Shown piece by piece: positions 16,517-25,374 of a DNA stretch of 64,000 nucleotides. Made by a program: the position numbers and the translations under genes. A model generated the notes under the pieces. The model was not told where the DNA came from, searched no databases, and saw only the letters and a list, made by a program, of their open reading frames with translations. Position 1 is the stretch's first letter, and every line of letters begins with the position of its first letter. Origin of the DNA: CAYFZO01 sp964347615 (GTDB taxonomy: Bacteria; Pseudomonadota; Gammaproteobacteria; Poriferisulfidales; Oxydemutatoraceae); contig CAYFZO010000004.1 in NCBI GenBank assembly GCA_964347615.1, positions 42,530-106,529 on the forward strand. The letters run 5' to 3'.

Positions 16517-17253
16517 GGATTCGGCTTGACAACGCGCTGAGCCCCGAGGATCTCGAACGCCGCCTGCGCAAGATCGGCGAGGACTACTATCACGACAAGC
16601 ACCCGTTTCACCGCCTGCTGCACACCGGCAAGCTGAACAAAGGCCAGGTGCAGGCATGGGCGTTGAACCGCTATTGCTACCAAGCGGCGATCCCGATCAA
16701 GGACGCCCGGCTGATGGCGCGGCTTCCCTGCCACGACTTAAGGCGGGAATGGCGCCAGCGCGTCGCCGACCACGACGGCGACGCCGAAGGCAAGGGCGGC
16801 ATCGAGCGTTGGCTCAAGCTGACCGGCGGCCTCGGTCTCGACCGCGACTACGTCACGTCGCAGGACGGTGCGCTGCCGGCCTCGCGTTTCGCGGCGGACG
16901 CCTATATCCGTTTTGTCTCGGAGATGCCGCTGCTCGACGCGATTGCGTCGTCGCTGACCGAGATATTTTCTCCGGTGATTATTGCCGAACGCATGGCCGG
17001 GATGCTTGCCAATTATGATTTTGTTACCGAGGAGCTGCTCGCTTACTTCAAGCCTCGGTTGACGCAGGCGCGGCGCGACGTGGACTTCGCGCTGCAGTAC
17101 GTGCTCGACAACGCCCGCGGCGTCGAGCAGCAGGAAGGGGTGTTGAACGCCCTGCGCTTCAAGTGCGACGTGCTGTGGAGTCAACTCGACGCGCTGCATT
17201 TCTCCTACGTCGAACCCGGTTTGATCCCGCCCGATTGCTTTGTCCCGAAATGA
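16513..17253 (+). CDS. pqqC: Pyrroloquinoline-quinone synthase PqqC
   Basis: A cofactor-free oxidase performing the last ring closure and eight-electron oxidation of PQQ synthesis. The 246-residue all-helical protein shows YYHDKHPFH, WALNRYCYQAAIPIKDA and RVADHDG, standard PqqC segments containing substrate-binding residues. The GTG at 16513 overlaps the pqqB stop and gives the usual length. A longer start at 16477 would only add an arginine-rich artefact. The stop overlaps pqqD (ATGA). Confidence 0.96.
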   Translation: MRIRLDNALSPEDLERRLRKIGEDYYHDKHPFHRLLHTGKLNKGQVQAWALNRYCYQAAIPIKDARLMARLPCHDLRREWRQRVADHDGDAEGKGGIERWLKLTGGLGLDRDYVTSQDGALPASRFAADAYIRFVSEMPLLDAIASSLTEIFSPVIIAERMAGMLANYDFVTEELLAYFKPRLTQARRDVDFALQYVLDNARGVEQQEGVLNALRFKCDVLWSQLDALHFSYVEPGLIPPDCFVPK

Positions 17254-17612
17254 GCGATCCCAGAGACAATACAGGCGGCAGTATGGTCGACGACGCGGGC
17301 GGCGAAGGCGGCAATGAGAGCGGGGCGCGCACCCGCCTCGTCGTGTCGCCCGATTCGACGCCGGCGTTGCCCGACCACGTCAAGCTGCACCACGACGAGG
17401 GACGGGGGCGGTGGGTGTTGCTTGCGCCGGAGCGTCTGCTGGAGCCGGACGAGGCGGCGCTTGAGACCTTGAGGATGTGCGACGGATCCACGACGGTAAG
17501 GGCTATTTCAAATCGCCTCGGTGCGTCGTACAATGCACCTGCAGATGAGATATTGAGGGACATTATCGTGATGCTGCAGGATTTGGCTGACAAGGATTTT
17601 TTACGGGTATGA
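17250..17612 (+). CDS. pqqD: PqqD peptide chaperone with N-terminal extension
   Basis: PqqD binds PqqA and presents it to PqqE. The 120-residue protein has the winged-helix core WVLLAPERLLEPDEAALE and MCDGSTTVRAISNRL. About 30 residues of Gly/Asp/Asn-rich sequence precede it, where typical PqqD is about 90 residues. The ATG at 17250 overlaps the pqqC stop; an internal ATG at 17283 would shorten the tail. It is coupled to pqqE (4-bp overlap). Confidence 0.94.
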   Translation: MSDPRDNTGGSMVDDAGGEGGNESGARTRLVVSPDSTPALPDHVKLHHDEGRGRWVLLAPERLLEPDEAALETLRMCDGSTTVRAISNRLGASYNAPADEILRDIIVMLQDLADKDFLRV

Positions 17613-18739
17613 GCGACAAGGACAAAAGCGTCGGCATGCCGGTTTCGATGTTGTGCGAATTGACGCACCGTTGCCCTCTGCAATGCCCGTACTGCTCCAA
17701 CCCGATGGAGCTCGAGCGTTCGTCGGGAGAGTTGACCACCGAGCAGTGGATAAACGCTTTTGAGCAGGCCGTCAAGATGGGCATATTGCAAGTGCATTTC
17801 TCGGGCGGCGAGCCGGCGGTGCGCAAAGACCTCGAAGATCTTATCGCCGCCGCGAAACGGCTTAAGCTGTACAGCAACTTGATTACCTCGGGCGTGTTGA
17901 TCAACGACGATCGCATGGCGCGTTTCGCCGAGCTCGGTCTCAACCACGTGCAAATCAGCATCCAGGACAGCGAAGAGGAGAACGCCAACCTGATCGGCGG
18001 CTACCACGACGGCTTTGCGCAGAAGCTGAGAGTCGCCAAGGCGGTCAAGGCGAACCGATTGCCGTTGACCGTCAACGCGCCGGTGCACAAGATGAACTTA
18101 ACTCACCTCGAGTCGATCATTGACCTCGCGGTCGAGATGGGCGCCTCGCGCCTCGAAGTCGCGCACGTGCAGTATTACGGCTGGGCCTACCACAACCGCG
18201 CCGCGCTGATGCCGAAACGCGACCAGCTCGAATGGGCGACCGACGTCGTCGAGAAGGCGCGCGAGCGTCTCAAGGGGGTGCTGGTGATTGACTACGTTGT
18301 GCCCGACTATTACGCGCGTCGCCCGAAAGCGTGCATGGGCGGTTGGGCCCGACAGTTCCTGAATGTGACGCCGTCGGGCAAGGTGTTGCCGTGTCACGCC
18401 GCCGAAAGTATCACCACGCTCGAGTTCGACAACCTCAAGGATCGCAGTCTCGAGGATATCTGGCAGCATTCCTCGGCGTTCGAGAAGTTCCGCGGCACCG
18501 ATTGGATGCCCGCCAAATGCCGCGGTTGCGAGCGCCGCGAGATAGATTGGGCCGGTTGCCGTTGCCAAGCGTTTGCGATTACCGGCGACGCGGCGAACAT
18601 GGATCCGGCGTGTGAGTTCTCGGATCACCACGAGCAATTGGTCGGCATCGCGACGCTTGAATCAGGCAAGGAAGGCGAGCAATTCGACTACCGCCGCATC
18701 GGTTTCAAGGTGCCGGTCAAGGCGGTCCATGCCCGGTGA
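17609..18739 (+). CDS. pqqE: Radical SAM enzyme PqqE
   Basis: A 376-residue radical SAM/SPASM enzyme that makes the carbon-carbon bond between Glu and Tyr of PqqA. The CxxxCxxC cluster motif is RCPLQCPYC (Cys22, 26, 29), followed by SGGEPAVR. The SPASM region has KACMGGW, LPCHAAE and CRGCERREIDWAGCRCQAF, ligating auxiliary Fe-S clusters. It is tightly coupled to pqqD, and its stop region overlaps the next gene by 11 bp. Confidence 0.97.
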   Translation: MSDKDKSVGMPVSMLCELTHRCPLQCPYCSNPMELERSSGELTTEQWINAFEQAVKMGILQVHFSGGEPAVRKDLEDLIAAAKRLKLYSNLITSGVLINDDRMARFAELGLNHVQISIQDSEEENANLIGGYHDGFAQKLRVAKAVKANRLPLTVNAPVHKMNLTHLESIIDLAVEMGASRLEVAHVQYYGWAYHNRAALMPKRDQLEWATDVVEKARERLKGVLVIDYVVPDYYARRPKACMGGWARQFLNVTPSGKVLPCHAAESITTLEFDNLKDRSLEDIWQHSSAFEKFRGTDWMPAKCRGCERREIDWAGCRCQAFAITGDAANMDPACEFSDHHEQLVGIATLESGKEGEQFDYRRIGFKVPVKAVHAR

Positions 18740-19694
18740 CGACCCGGGTGCCTCTCCCCGGGTCCACCACCGAATCGCGGTCACCCCGCCGCATCAGCTC
18801 TCGGTAAAGGAGTACGGCGTCGAGAACGGCGTGCCGGCGGTCTTTCTGCACGGCGGGCCGGGAAGCGGCTGCCGCCCGGCGTTGTGCCGCCTGTTCGACC
18901 TCGAGCGGTTTCGCGTCGTCGCGCCCGACCAGCGCGGCGCCGGCGACAGCACGCCGAAAGCCTGCCTCGAACACAACACGACCCAGGACTTGATTGCCGA
19001 CTTGGAGACGGTGCGCGAGCGCCTCGGCATCGAACGTTGGCTGGTGGTCGGTGGTTCCTGGGGGGCGTTGCTCGCGGTCGCTTATGCCGAAGCCCGGCCC
19101 GAACGGGTCTCGGGCGTCGTCGTGCGTTCGTTGTTCCTCGGCGGCGCCGACGATTTGCAGCGAGCGTTCATCACCTTGCCTCGGGCAATCTATCCGGAAC
19201 TCTACGCGGCGTTCATCGCACATCTGCCTGAAGACGAGAGGGCCGCGCCGCTCGCGGCTTACTACCGCCGTATTCTCGACCCCGACCCGGCGACGTCGTT
19301 GCCCGCGGCTTACGTTTGGCACGATTATGAGCGCGCCTTATCGGTGTTGCGCCCCGCGGCCTTTCCCGACCTCGCAGCCGTGGCCCGCGCGGTGCTCGAC
19401 GGCGACCGTCCGCGCCCGGCGACGCCGCGCATGGAAGCGCATTATTTTTCTCATGATTGTTTCCTGCGCCGCGGGCAGTTGCTCGACGACGCCGGACGGC
19501 TCGGCGAGGTGCCCGGCGTCATCGTGCAATCGCGCTATGACCTGCTGTGCCCGATGCGGTCGGCATACGCTTTGTCGCAGCGTTGGCCACGGAGTTCGAT
19601 CACGGTGGTCGACGGCGCCGGGCACGGCCAATCCGAGCCGGGCGTCGAAAGTGCGCTGGTGCAGGCGGTGAAATCGCTTGCCGATACATTGTGA
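18729..19694 (+). CDS. S33 alpha/beta-hydrolase peptidase (prolyl aminopeptidase-like) in the pqq operon
   Basis: A 321-residue alpha/beta hydrolase with FLHGGPGSGC (oxyanion hole), GGSWGALLAVAYA (nucleophile Ser), SRYDLLCP (acid Asp) and GAGHGQSEPG (His). The HGGPG and RYDxxCP patterns are those of proline iminopeptidase. The ATG at 18729 lies inside the end of pqqE, so the gene is translationally coupled to pqqBCDE. It might trim residues from the modified PqqA peptide, a step done by PqqF/G-type metalloproteases elsewhere. That role is inferred from position only. Confidence 0.88.
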   Translation: MPGDDPGASPRVHHRIAVTPPHQLSVKEYGVENGVPAVFLHGGPGSGCRPALCRLFDLERFRVVAPDQRGAGDSTPKACLEHNTTQDLIADLETVRERLGIERWLVVGGSWGALLAVAYAEARPERVSGVVVRSLFLGGADDLQRAFITLPRAIYPELYAAFIAHLPEDERAAPLAAYYRRILDPDPATSLPAAYVWHDYERALSVLRPAAFPDLAAVARAVLDGDRPRPATPRMEAHYFSHDCFLRRGQLLDDAGRLGEVPGVIVQSRYDLLCPMRSAYALSQRWPRSSITVVDGAGHGQSEPGVESALVQAVKSLADTL

Positions 19695-19939
19695 AGCACG
19701 TCGCCCGAGGGTTCCTGCGATGATTGCTTCGAGATTTATATACAATAGCCCTTTGACTTTTAGGCTTGCAAATCTCTTGTTTTCCGTCGTGCGTGGAACT
19801 GCCGCCAAATCTCATCCGGCCTGTGCCCCGACCTTCGGGAACGGGGCTGCCGGGCGCGGGGGCGACTATATCGATCGGGGCGTGAAGCCCCAGATCGCCC
19901 CGAATCGCCCCGGATCACCTTGAAGGCTTTTGCAGACTG

Positions 19940-21096
19940 ATGCGCGTAATTCCCGATATATTCATCCGATCGTTGCTCGCCGCGTTTGTTTGTGTCGCCG
20001 CGTCCGCGGCGTTCGCCGCACCGTTTGATTACCGCGAGCAGGTGCTCAAGGCCGGCGGCGGGAGTTGGACCTTGAGCCTGCCCGTCGGCTACGTGCTCGA
20101 GCTGCTCGTCGAGATGGACGGCCCTCGGCTGATGACGTTTGACCGCGACGGTGCGTTGCTCGTCGGCTCCAGGGCGGGGCGGGTCTACCGCCTCGAGCCG
20201 CCGTATTCGCGCGCCGCCGTCCACGCCAAGTTGGGCGATTACCCGCACGACGTCGCGTTGCGTGACGGAACCCTGTTCGTCGCCAGGACCGGCGGCGTTT
20301 ACCGCACGTCGTATAAGCCCGACGCCTCGAAGCCTTTGGACGAAAGCGATTTCGAGCTGGTCGCACGGTTGCCTTCGGGCGGCGGTCACTCAAGCCGCAG
20401 CGTCGGGGTCGGGCCGGACAAGCGCGTTTACGCGAGCGTCGGCATCAGCGGCAATTGCAGCAACCAGTATCTGGACGCAGGCTACCCTTTCCGTCAGCGC
20501 CGCGGCGGGTTGCTGGTGCTGGTCGAGCCGGGTGCGGGAAAGCAGGCGTACTGGCAGCCTTACGCGACGGGTCTGCGCAACCCGGTCGGCTTCGATTGGC
20601 ATCCGCACACCGGCGTTCTGTACGCGAGCAACCACGGGCCGGATCATCACGGCTACGATCAGCCGCCGGAGTATTTCGCGCGCCTTGAAGCCGGATCGTT
20701 CCACGGGATGCCGTGGTTTCAATTCGACGGGCGCGAGGTCAAGCGCGACCGCTGCATCGGCAAGCAGCCTCCGCGCGAAGACGCGAGAGCACCGGTCGCA
20801 ACGTTCCCGGCGCGCAACGGGCCGATGGGGGTGGCTTTCGCCGAACGCGACGCGGGCGTAGTGAGGGCAGGCGACGCGGTCGTCGCGCTGCACGGCTCGT
20901 GGGCGACGCGCCCGCACGGCGGTGCCCATGGCGCAAGGTCGAGCCGCAGACCGCCGTGGGTTGCGTTGCTGCGATTTGACGGCGACAAGGTCGGCAAGCC
21001 GGTCGCGTTGATCGAAGGCTTTCAGGACGCTGCGGGGAGGCGCTTTGCGAGGCCGATCGGCGTCGCGTTCGGCCCCGATAATGCCTTGTATTTCAC
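19940..21096 (+). CDS. Secreted PQQ-type sugar (sorbosone/aldose) dehydrogenase relative, 3' end lost in gap
   Basis: At least 385 residues before the assembly gap. It has a signal peptide (CVAASAAFAAP), then a six-bladed propeller of the soluble glucose/sorbosone dehydrogenase family. Features are GRVYRLEP, ATGLRNPVGFDWHP, YASNHGPDHHGYDQPPEY and PIGVAFGPDNALYF. It could oxidise sugars or aldehydes using PQQ made by the adjoining operon; however, some family members bind no PQQ. The last blade recurs twice after the gap, so the true 3' end is uncertain. The 245 bp before the start contain no other gene. Confidence 0.8.
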
Positions 21097-21196
21097 NNNN
21101 NNNNNNNNNNNNNNNNNNNNNNNNNNNNNNNNNNNNNNNNNNNNNNNNNNNNNNNNNNNNNNNNNNNNNNNNNNNNNNNNNNNNNNNNNNNNNNNN
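21097..21196. other. Assembly gap (100 N)
   Basis: Exactly 100 N characters. This is the conventional placeholder for an unknown length, and it falls inside a tandemly repeated segment, which probably caused the assembly break. Confidence 0.99.
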
Positions 21197-21362
21197 CGAC
21201 AAGGCCGGCAAGCCGGTCGCGTTGATTGAAGGCTTTCAGGACGCCGCGGGGAGGTGCTTTGCGAGGCCGATCGGCGTCGCGTTCGGCCCCGATAATGCCT
21301 TGTATTTCACCAGCGACGGCGGCGCGGTCGAAGGGTTGTTCTGCCTGTCGCGTTCGAGATAA
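21197..21362 (+). repeat. Second copy of the dehydrogenase 3' end
   Basis: Nearly identical to 20982-21096 and then continues to a natural end (SDGGAVEGLFCLSRSR and stop). It may be the real C-terminus of the dehydrogenase if the gap is short, or a partial duplicate. Confidence 0.85.
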
Positions 21363-21427
21363 GTTCCAAGACCAGTGCCAAACGCCGGGCTGTCGCATTG
21401 ATTGCCGCACTGATTGCCGCAAGTCGT

Positions 21428-21645
21428 CGTGGATCGTGCTGCTGCGATTTGACGACGACAAGGCCGGCAAGCCGGTCGCGTTGATTGAAGGCTTTCAGGA
21501 CGCCGCGGGGCGGCGCTTTGCGAGACCGGCCGGCGTCGCGTTCGGCCCCGCGTTCGGCCCCGCGTTCGGATATGACAACGCCTTGTATTTCACCAGCGAC
21601 GGCGGTGCGGTCGAAGGGCTGTTCCGCCTGTCGCGTTCGAGATAA
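21428..21645 (+). repeat. Third copy of the dehydrogenase 3' end
   Basis: Repeats the same last-blade sequence from LLRFDDDKAGKPVALIEGFQ to the stop at 21645. It carries an internal triplication of a 12-bp word around 21539-21566 (GCGTTCGGCCCC). No start codon or upstream part is present, so it is a pseudogene fragment made by local duplication. Confidence 0.85.
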
Positions 21646-21767
21646 GCTTCAAGACTGCGCCGATGTATCGAGCGTACGCTTTTTCGCCGAGGCTGTCCCA
21701 GGACGTTCAGATAGCTTGATTATCGAACGGGACTAGCCAACTTTTGCCGTCGGCGAACGTGATCAGT

Positions 21768-22640
21768 TCAAAGTTCCTCGAGGATCCGCGCGCGTTTCCT
21801 GCGGTATTCCTGTTCGGTGATCAGGCCTTCGTCGCGCAATTCCCTGAGCTGCCTGAGGCGGGCTTTGGGCGAGCCGCTCACTGCCGGTCTTCGCTTGGCT
21901 GAACCGCCCGGGCGTGATACTGCGTCGGTTTCGGCTGCGGCGAGCGTGCGCGGTTCGATGACGATCCAGTCTATGCGTTTCCTGCCGTCCAGGGTTCTGA
22001 CGTTGCTGACGCCCGGCATCTCGACGACGCGCAGCTTCAGTGCGGCCGCTCTGCCGCGGTTGCCCGGCTCGGGTGGGTTGACGTAGCCTTTTTCCTGTCC
22101 GTAAAGCCAGCGTTTTTTGACGTTCTTGTGGATTTTGCCGAAGATGACGTTCAAGCGACGGTCGCGCCAGAACACGCGGGCCGAGACAAAGACCTGCTTG
22201 CCGATGATCTTGCCGAACAGCGGCGCGGTGTCCACGCTGCGGAAGACGACGTCCTCGTCGGGCCCGACGCTGCGCAAGCCTTCGGCGACGTAGCGCGCAA
22301 GACGCCGTGCGGTCGCGGGCGTGAACAGAGGCAGCGCGGCCCGGTCCTCGTCGTCTTCACCCAGGACGTCTCGGGGCTGTTTCTTGGCGGGTTCGACCCT
22401 GAGCCGGGTCATGGCTTTACCCAACAGATCCGGCTCTATCTTGAACGGATGATCGTTGGCGCGGCCGCCGTGCGGTGCGGTCTTGACGTATTCGCCGCCG
22501 TTCTCCCACAGCGTTTCGCCGCCCGCGGCGGCGGCGCAGAGCAAAGCCGGCAACAACGCGAGGCGCGGCAGCAAGCGTAGGGTGTTTTCAGCGGTCTGGA
22601 TATCGGTAGCAGGCACAGGGTTGGGCACGGAGTCGGGCAC
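21768..22640 (-). CDS. Secreted protein with C-terminal SHOCT motif
   Basis: A 290-residue protein. It has a hydrophobic leader (LALLPALLCAAAAGG), then a charged domain of unknown type (VFRSVDTAPLFGKIIGKQVFVSARVFW and VIFGKIHKNVKKRWLYG are key stretches, quoted in part). At the end is a classic SHOCT unit, RLRQLRELRDEGLITEQEY plus RKRARILEEL. SHOCT motifs are thought to mediate oligomerisation or ligand binding. The start is GTG with a poor ribosome site. It lies downstream of the porin on the same strand but beyond that gene's terminator. Confidence 0.7.
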   Translation of the reverse strand: MPDSVPNPVPATDIQTAENTLRLLPRLALLPALLCAAAAGGETLWENGGEYVKTAPHGGRANDHPFKIEPDLLGKAMTRLRVEPAKKQPRDVLGEDDEDRAALPLFTPATARRLARYVAEGLRSVGPDEDVVFRSVDTAPLFGKIIGKQVFVSARVFWRDRRLNVIFGKIHKNVKKRWLYGQEKGYVNPPEPGNRGRAAALKLRVVEMPGVSNVRTLDGRKRIDWIVIEPRTLAAAETDAVSRPGGSAKRRPAVSGSPKARLRQLRELRDEGLITEQEYRRKRARILEEL

Positions 22641-22694
22641 GTCGGGTTTCGCCTGACATTATACAGAGGCGGGCAGGTTTGAGCGGGGCGGATA

Positions 22695-22723
22695 AAAAAC
22701 GGGCGCGGTCAAAAACCGCGCCC
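22695..22723 (-). terminator. Rho-independent terminator of the porin gene
   Basis: Read on the minus strand, a perfect 9-bp stem (22715-22723 with 22701-22709) around loop TTTTG is followed by GTTTTTTATC. It sits directly after the porin stop at 22747. Confidence 0.9.
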
Positions 22724-22746
22724 TTCGTAAAAGCGATATCGATCTA

Positions 22747-24054
22747 TCAGAAGAACATGATCGCGCCGATCGCGAGACTTTCTTCCTCGGTCTCGTTGCC
22801 GTTGTGGGCTTCGGACTCGGTCTCGGTGTATTCGACCACCAAGTTCAAGGCTTCGCCGACCGGATGATAGGCGCCGATGATCCACGACTCGTTGGTCTCA
22901 ACGAGGTTGTAGGTGGGATCACGAGCCAGTTGCGCTTTATCCCAGCTCGTTTCGTCGAGATTGCTCTCGCCGACGCTTGCGCCGAGCAAGGTGCCCATCG
23001 GCGTACGGAAGCGCGCTTGGACGTAATAGCCGTCGGCATCGCGCTCCTTGCCGGTGAGGTCGATGCCGTCAAGCAGGAACGACGTCGTGCCGATGCCTTC
23101 GCCGTCGTAGTAATAGCCGACGAGGTCGAAGCTGCCGAACGCGATCTTGCCGCCGATGTCATAACCGTCGGCTTCCGGGCTGTTGTCGAACGGGTTGTTG
23201 GGATCGTTGCGCTTGGGAGCTTTGAAGTCCACTTCCTGATGGATGAAGCTCGCCCACAGGCTGAGCGAGCCGTCGTCGAACGCGGTGTTGTAGTTGACCT
23301 TGCCTTCAAACCCGAACGTGTCTTTTTCCTGTCCCCCTTCGGCAGTGTCCGTTAAGCTGAAAGTAGTTCCTGGATTATTAGCTATGGATCCAGCACCCCA
23401 CGGTTGCACCAGTGCCGCGGTGAGCGTCAGGCCGTTGAAGTTCGGCGACGTGTATTGCACCTGCGCTTTCCAGTCGGCATACGGATAACCGACGCCGATG
23501 CGACCGAGCGTGGTGTGCCCCTTGGGGTTGGACGCGCCCGAACCGACGCCGAGCAGCGTCATGTCGTTCAGGATTGCGTCGCCGCCGAAAACGCCGAGGT
23601 CGCGTCCGATCTTGAACGTGCCGACGTCATCGCGGCCGAGCGTCAGAAAGGTCTGACGGAAGTTGACGCTGCTTTGACCCAGCGCGCCGTCAAGTGCTCC
23701 GGTCAGTCCGCTGTTGGTGTTGCTGCCCGGCTGAAAGCTGATGTGCACCGCGGTGCGCCAGCCTTCCTCGGTCATCGTCGCCGCCGAGAAGTTCAGCCAC
23801 GACGGCAGCAGACCGTCGCGGACGTCGTTGTAATCGTCGTCACCGCCGCAAGCCCAGCCGTGGGCGACGCCGCCGCCTCTTTTGGTCTTGCAATCGCCGT
23901 TCATCACGAACGCGTTGACGTTACCGCTGAAGTCCACTTCCCAGGCTCCCATCCGCATCATGGACAGCCCCTCGAAAGCGTCTCCATACGCAGTTGAGGT
24001 TCCGAATACCGTGGCGCCTAAGCACACCAGTAAAGGTAAGATTTTTCTTTTCAT
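22747..24054 (-). CDS. Outer-membrane porin
   Basis: A 435-residue beta-barrel porin of the Gram-negative general type, with signal peptide MKRKILPLLVCLGATVFG and cleavage near TAYGD. The mature part is rich in alternating aromatic/polar strands (for example WKAQVQYTSPNFNGL, YYVQARFRTPMGTLL) and ends in phenylalanine (IMFF) as required for BAM insertion. Two cysteines (GDCKTK, WACGGDDD) may form an external-loop disulfide. The strong terminator and AT-rich upstream region suggest high, independent expression. Its position beside methanol genes may mean passage of small substrates, but specificity is not visible. Confidence 0.9.
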   Translation of the reverse strand: MKRKILPLLVCLGATVFGTSTAYGDAFEGLSMMRMGAWEVDFSGNVNAFVMNGDCKTKRGGGVAHGWACGGDDDYNDVRDGLLPSWLNFSAATMTEEGWRTAVHISFQPGSNTNSGLTGALDGALGQSSVNFRQTFLTLGRDDVGTFKIGRDLGVFGGDAILNDMTLLGVGSGASNPKGHTTLGRIGVGYPYADWKAQVQYTSPNFNGLTLTAALVQPWGAGSIANNPGTTFSLTDTAEGGQEKDTFGFEGKVNYNTAFDDGSLSLWASFIHQEVDFKAPKRNDPNNPFDNSPEADGYDIGGKIAFGSFDLVGYYYDGEGIGTTSFLLDGIDLTGKERDADGYYVQARFRTPMGTLLGASVGESNLDETSWDKAQLARDPTYNLVETNESWIIGAYHPVGEALNLVVEYTETESEAHNGNETEEESLAIGAIMFF

Positions 24055-24396
24055 TTTTGTCCTCGCTTTTTCAGTTGTTGCTGAAAATTTGGTTTGATGT
24101 GTTGGTGGCGTTTGGGAAGAGAGTAGTCAATTCAGCACCCGCAGGTACCACCATTGGGGGGGATTATAGAGGGAAGTTCCTAAAAAATAAAGCATTTTCA
24201 CAACAAAGGGTAGGCATTTTTGCAACAAGCAGTAACTTATTGATGTAAAAGAACCTTTAATCTGAACAACAAGGTTTTGCTTAGTGATTCCGGTGTTGGC
24301 AGATGGCCTCTGGTCGCGTTCTGCGGTGTGAGAAAGGGGAAATTAGACGCATAAATCCCACAAGTGATCGACGAACACGTGGCAAAAATAGGGACG

Positions 24397-24527
24397 TGAA
24401 GACACACCACTACCGGCGGGCGAAGCAGATGCGTTATGAAGACGCACAAGAAATTGTTGCACGCTCGTACCGACTGGTGCCACAAGGTCTCGCGCGAGAT
24501 CGCTGACAAGTACGACGTCGCCCTTGC
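24397..24527 (+). pseudogene. Fragment of a TnpB gene
   Basis: GTGAAGACACACC at 24397 matches the start of the intact tnpB at 50232. Then 24445-24527 encodes HKKLLHARTDWCHKVSRE and IADKYDV, matching the middle of the same protein. About 200 codons are missing between the two and everything after is lost. It lies between the porin upstream region (AT-rich, no other gene seen in 24055-24396) and the ABC ATPase stop. Confidence 0.75.
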
Positions 24528-24537
24528 CGTTGTTTAC

Positions 24538-25374
24538 TTATCCGAGAACATCCGGAAACCGCCGCAACATTTCGCCGTGCAGGCGTTCGACGTCTTCAGC
24601 CCGGCGTCCTAGGTGACGCCCCGGGTGTTTGCTTTGGCCGCCGTCCTGCGCACCGTCGCGGGCAGGTTGCAGCGCCAGGTCGGCAAGCAGCGTCGCCGGG
24701 CGTTGCGACAGAATCAGCAAGCGGTCGGAAAGAAACAAGGCTTCGCGCAGGTTGTGCGTGACAAACAACACCGTGCGCGGGCAGGTTTGCAGCTGCGACA
24801 GCAGCAGCTTGCGCAGATGAACGGCGGTGCGTTCGTCGATTGACGAGAACGGTTCGTCCATGATCAGCAGCGGCGCCTCGACCGCGAACGCCCGTGCCAG
24901 CGCGGCGCGTTGAGCCATGCCCGCCGACAACGACAGCGGGTAATTGTCGGCGGCGTGCGAAAGCCCCATGTCGTCGAGCAGCGCCGTGATTCGCTTTTGC
25001 TGCTCGTCCGGCGCCGATTCGGTCGACATCGCCAGCCGGACGTTCTGGCGCACCGTGCGCCACGGCAGCAGGCAGGGTTCCTGAAACGCGTACGCCAGTT
25101 CGAGTTCGCCGTCGCGCGGCTTGGGCAGTGATATCCTGCCTTCGTAATCATGGTCGAGGCCGGCGATCAGCTTCAGCAGGGTGGTTTTGCCGCAGCCCGA
25201 AGGTCCGGTCAACGCGACCAGCTCGCCGCGCCGAACCTCGAACGCGACGTCGTGCAGCACCTGCGTTTCGTTGCCGTCGTGGCGGGTGAAGCGCTTGTTC
25301 TTGATTTCGACGCGCACCGGTTGTCCGTTGTTGCCGACGCCGCCGGCGTTTTCGCTCGCGGTCATTTGCGCCAC
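24538..25374 (-). CDS. ABC transporter ATPase (nitrate/sulfonate/taurine type)
   Basis: A 278-residue ATP-binding subunit. Walker A is GPSGCGKTTLLKL, the Q-loop region reads YAFQEPCLLPWRTV, the signature is LSLSAGMAQRAALARAF and Walker B is LLIMDEPFSSID. LLPWRTV is typical of SsuB/TauB/NrtD-like subunits of importers. It overlaps the permease gene by 13 bp and forms a three-gene operon with the permease and the binding protein. The substrate is unknown. Confidence 0.9.
   Translation of the reverse strand: MAQMTASENAGGVGNNGQPVRVEIKNKRFTRHDGNETQVLHDVAFEVRRGELVALTGPSGCGKTTLLKLIAGLDHDYEGRISLPKPRDGELELAYAFQEPCLLPWRTVRQNVRLAMSTESAPDEQQKRITALLDDMGLSHAADNYPLSLSAGMAQRAALARAFAVEAPLLIMDEPFSSIDERTAVHLRKLLLSQLQTCPRTVLFVTHNLREALFLSDRLLILSQRPATLLADLALQPARDGAQDGGQSKHPGRHLGRRAEDVERLHGEMLRRFPDVLG

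Noticed and set aside
21045..21470. Frames crossing the N gap
   Set aside because: Gap length is arbitrary, so any reading frame across it is meaningless.
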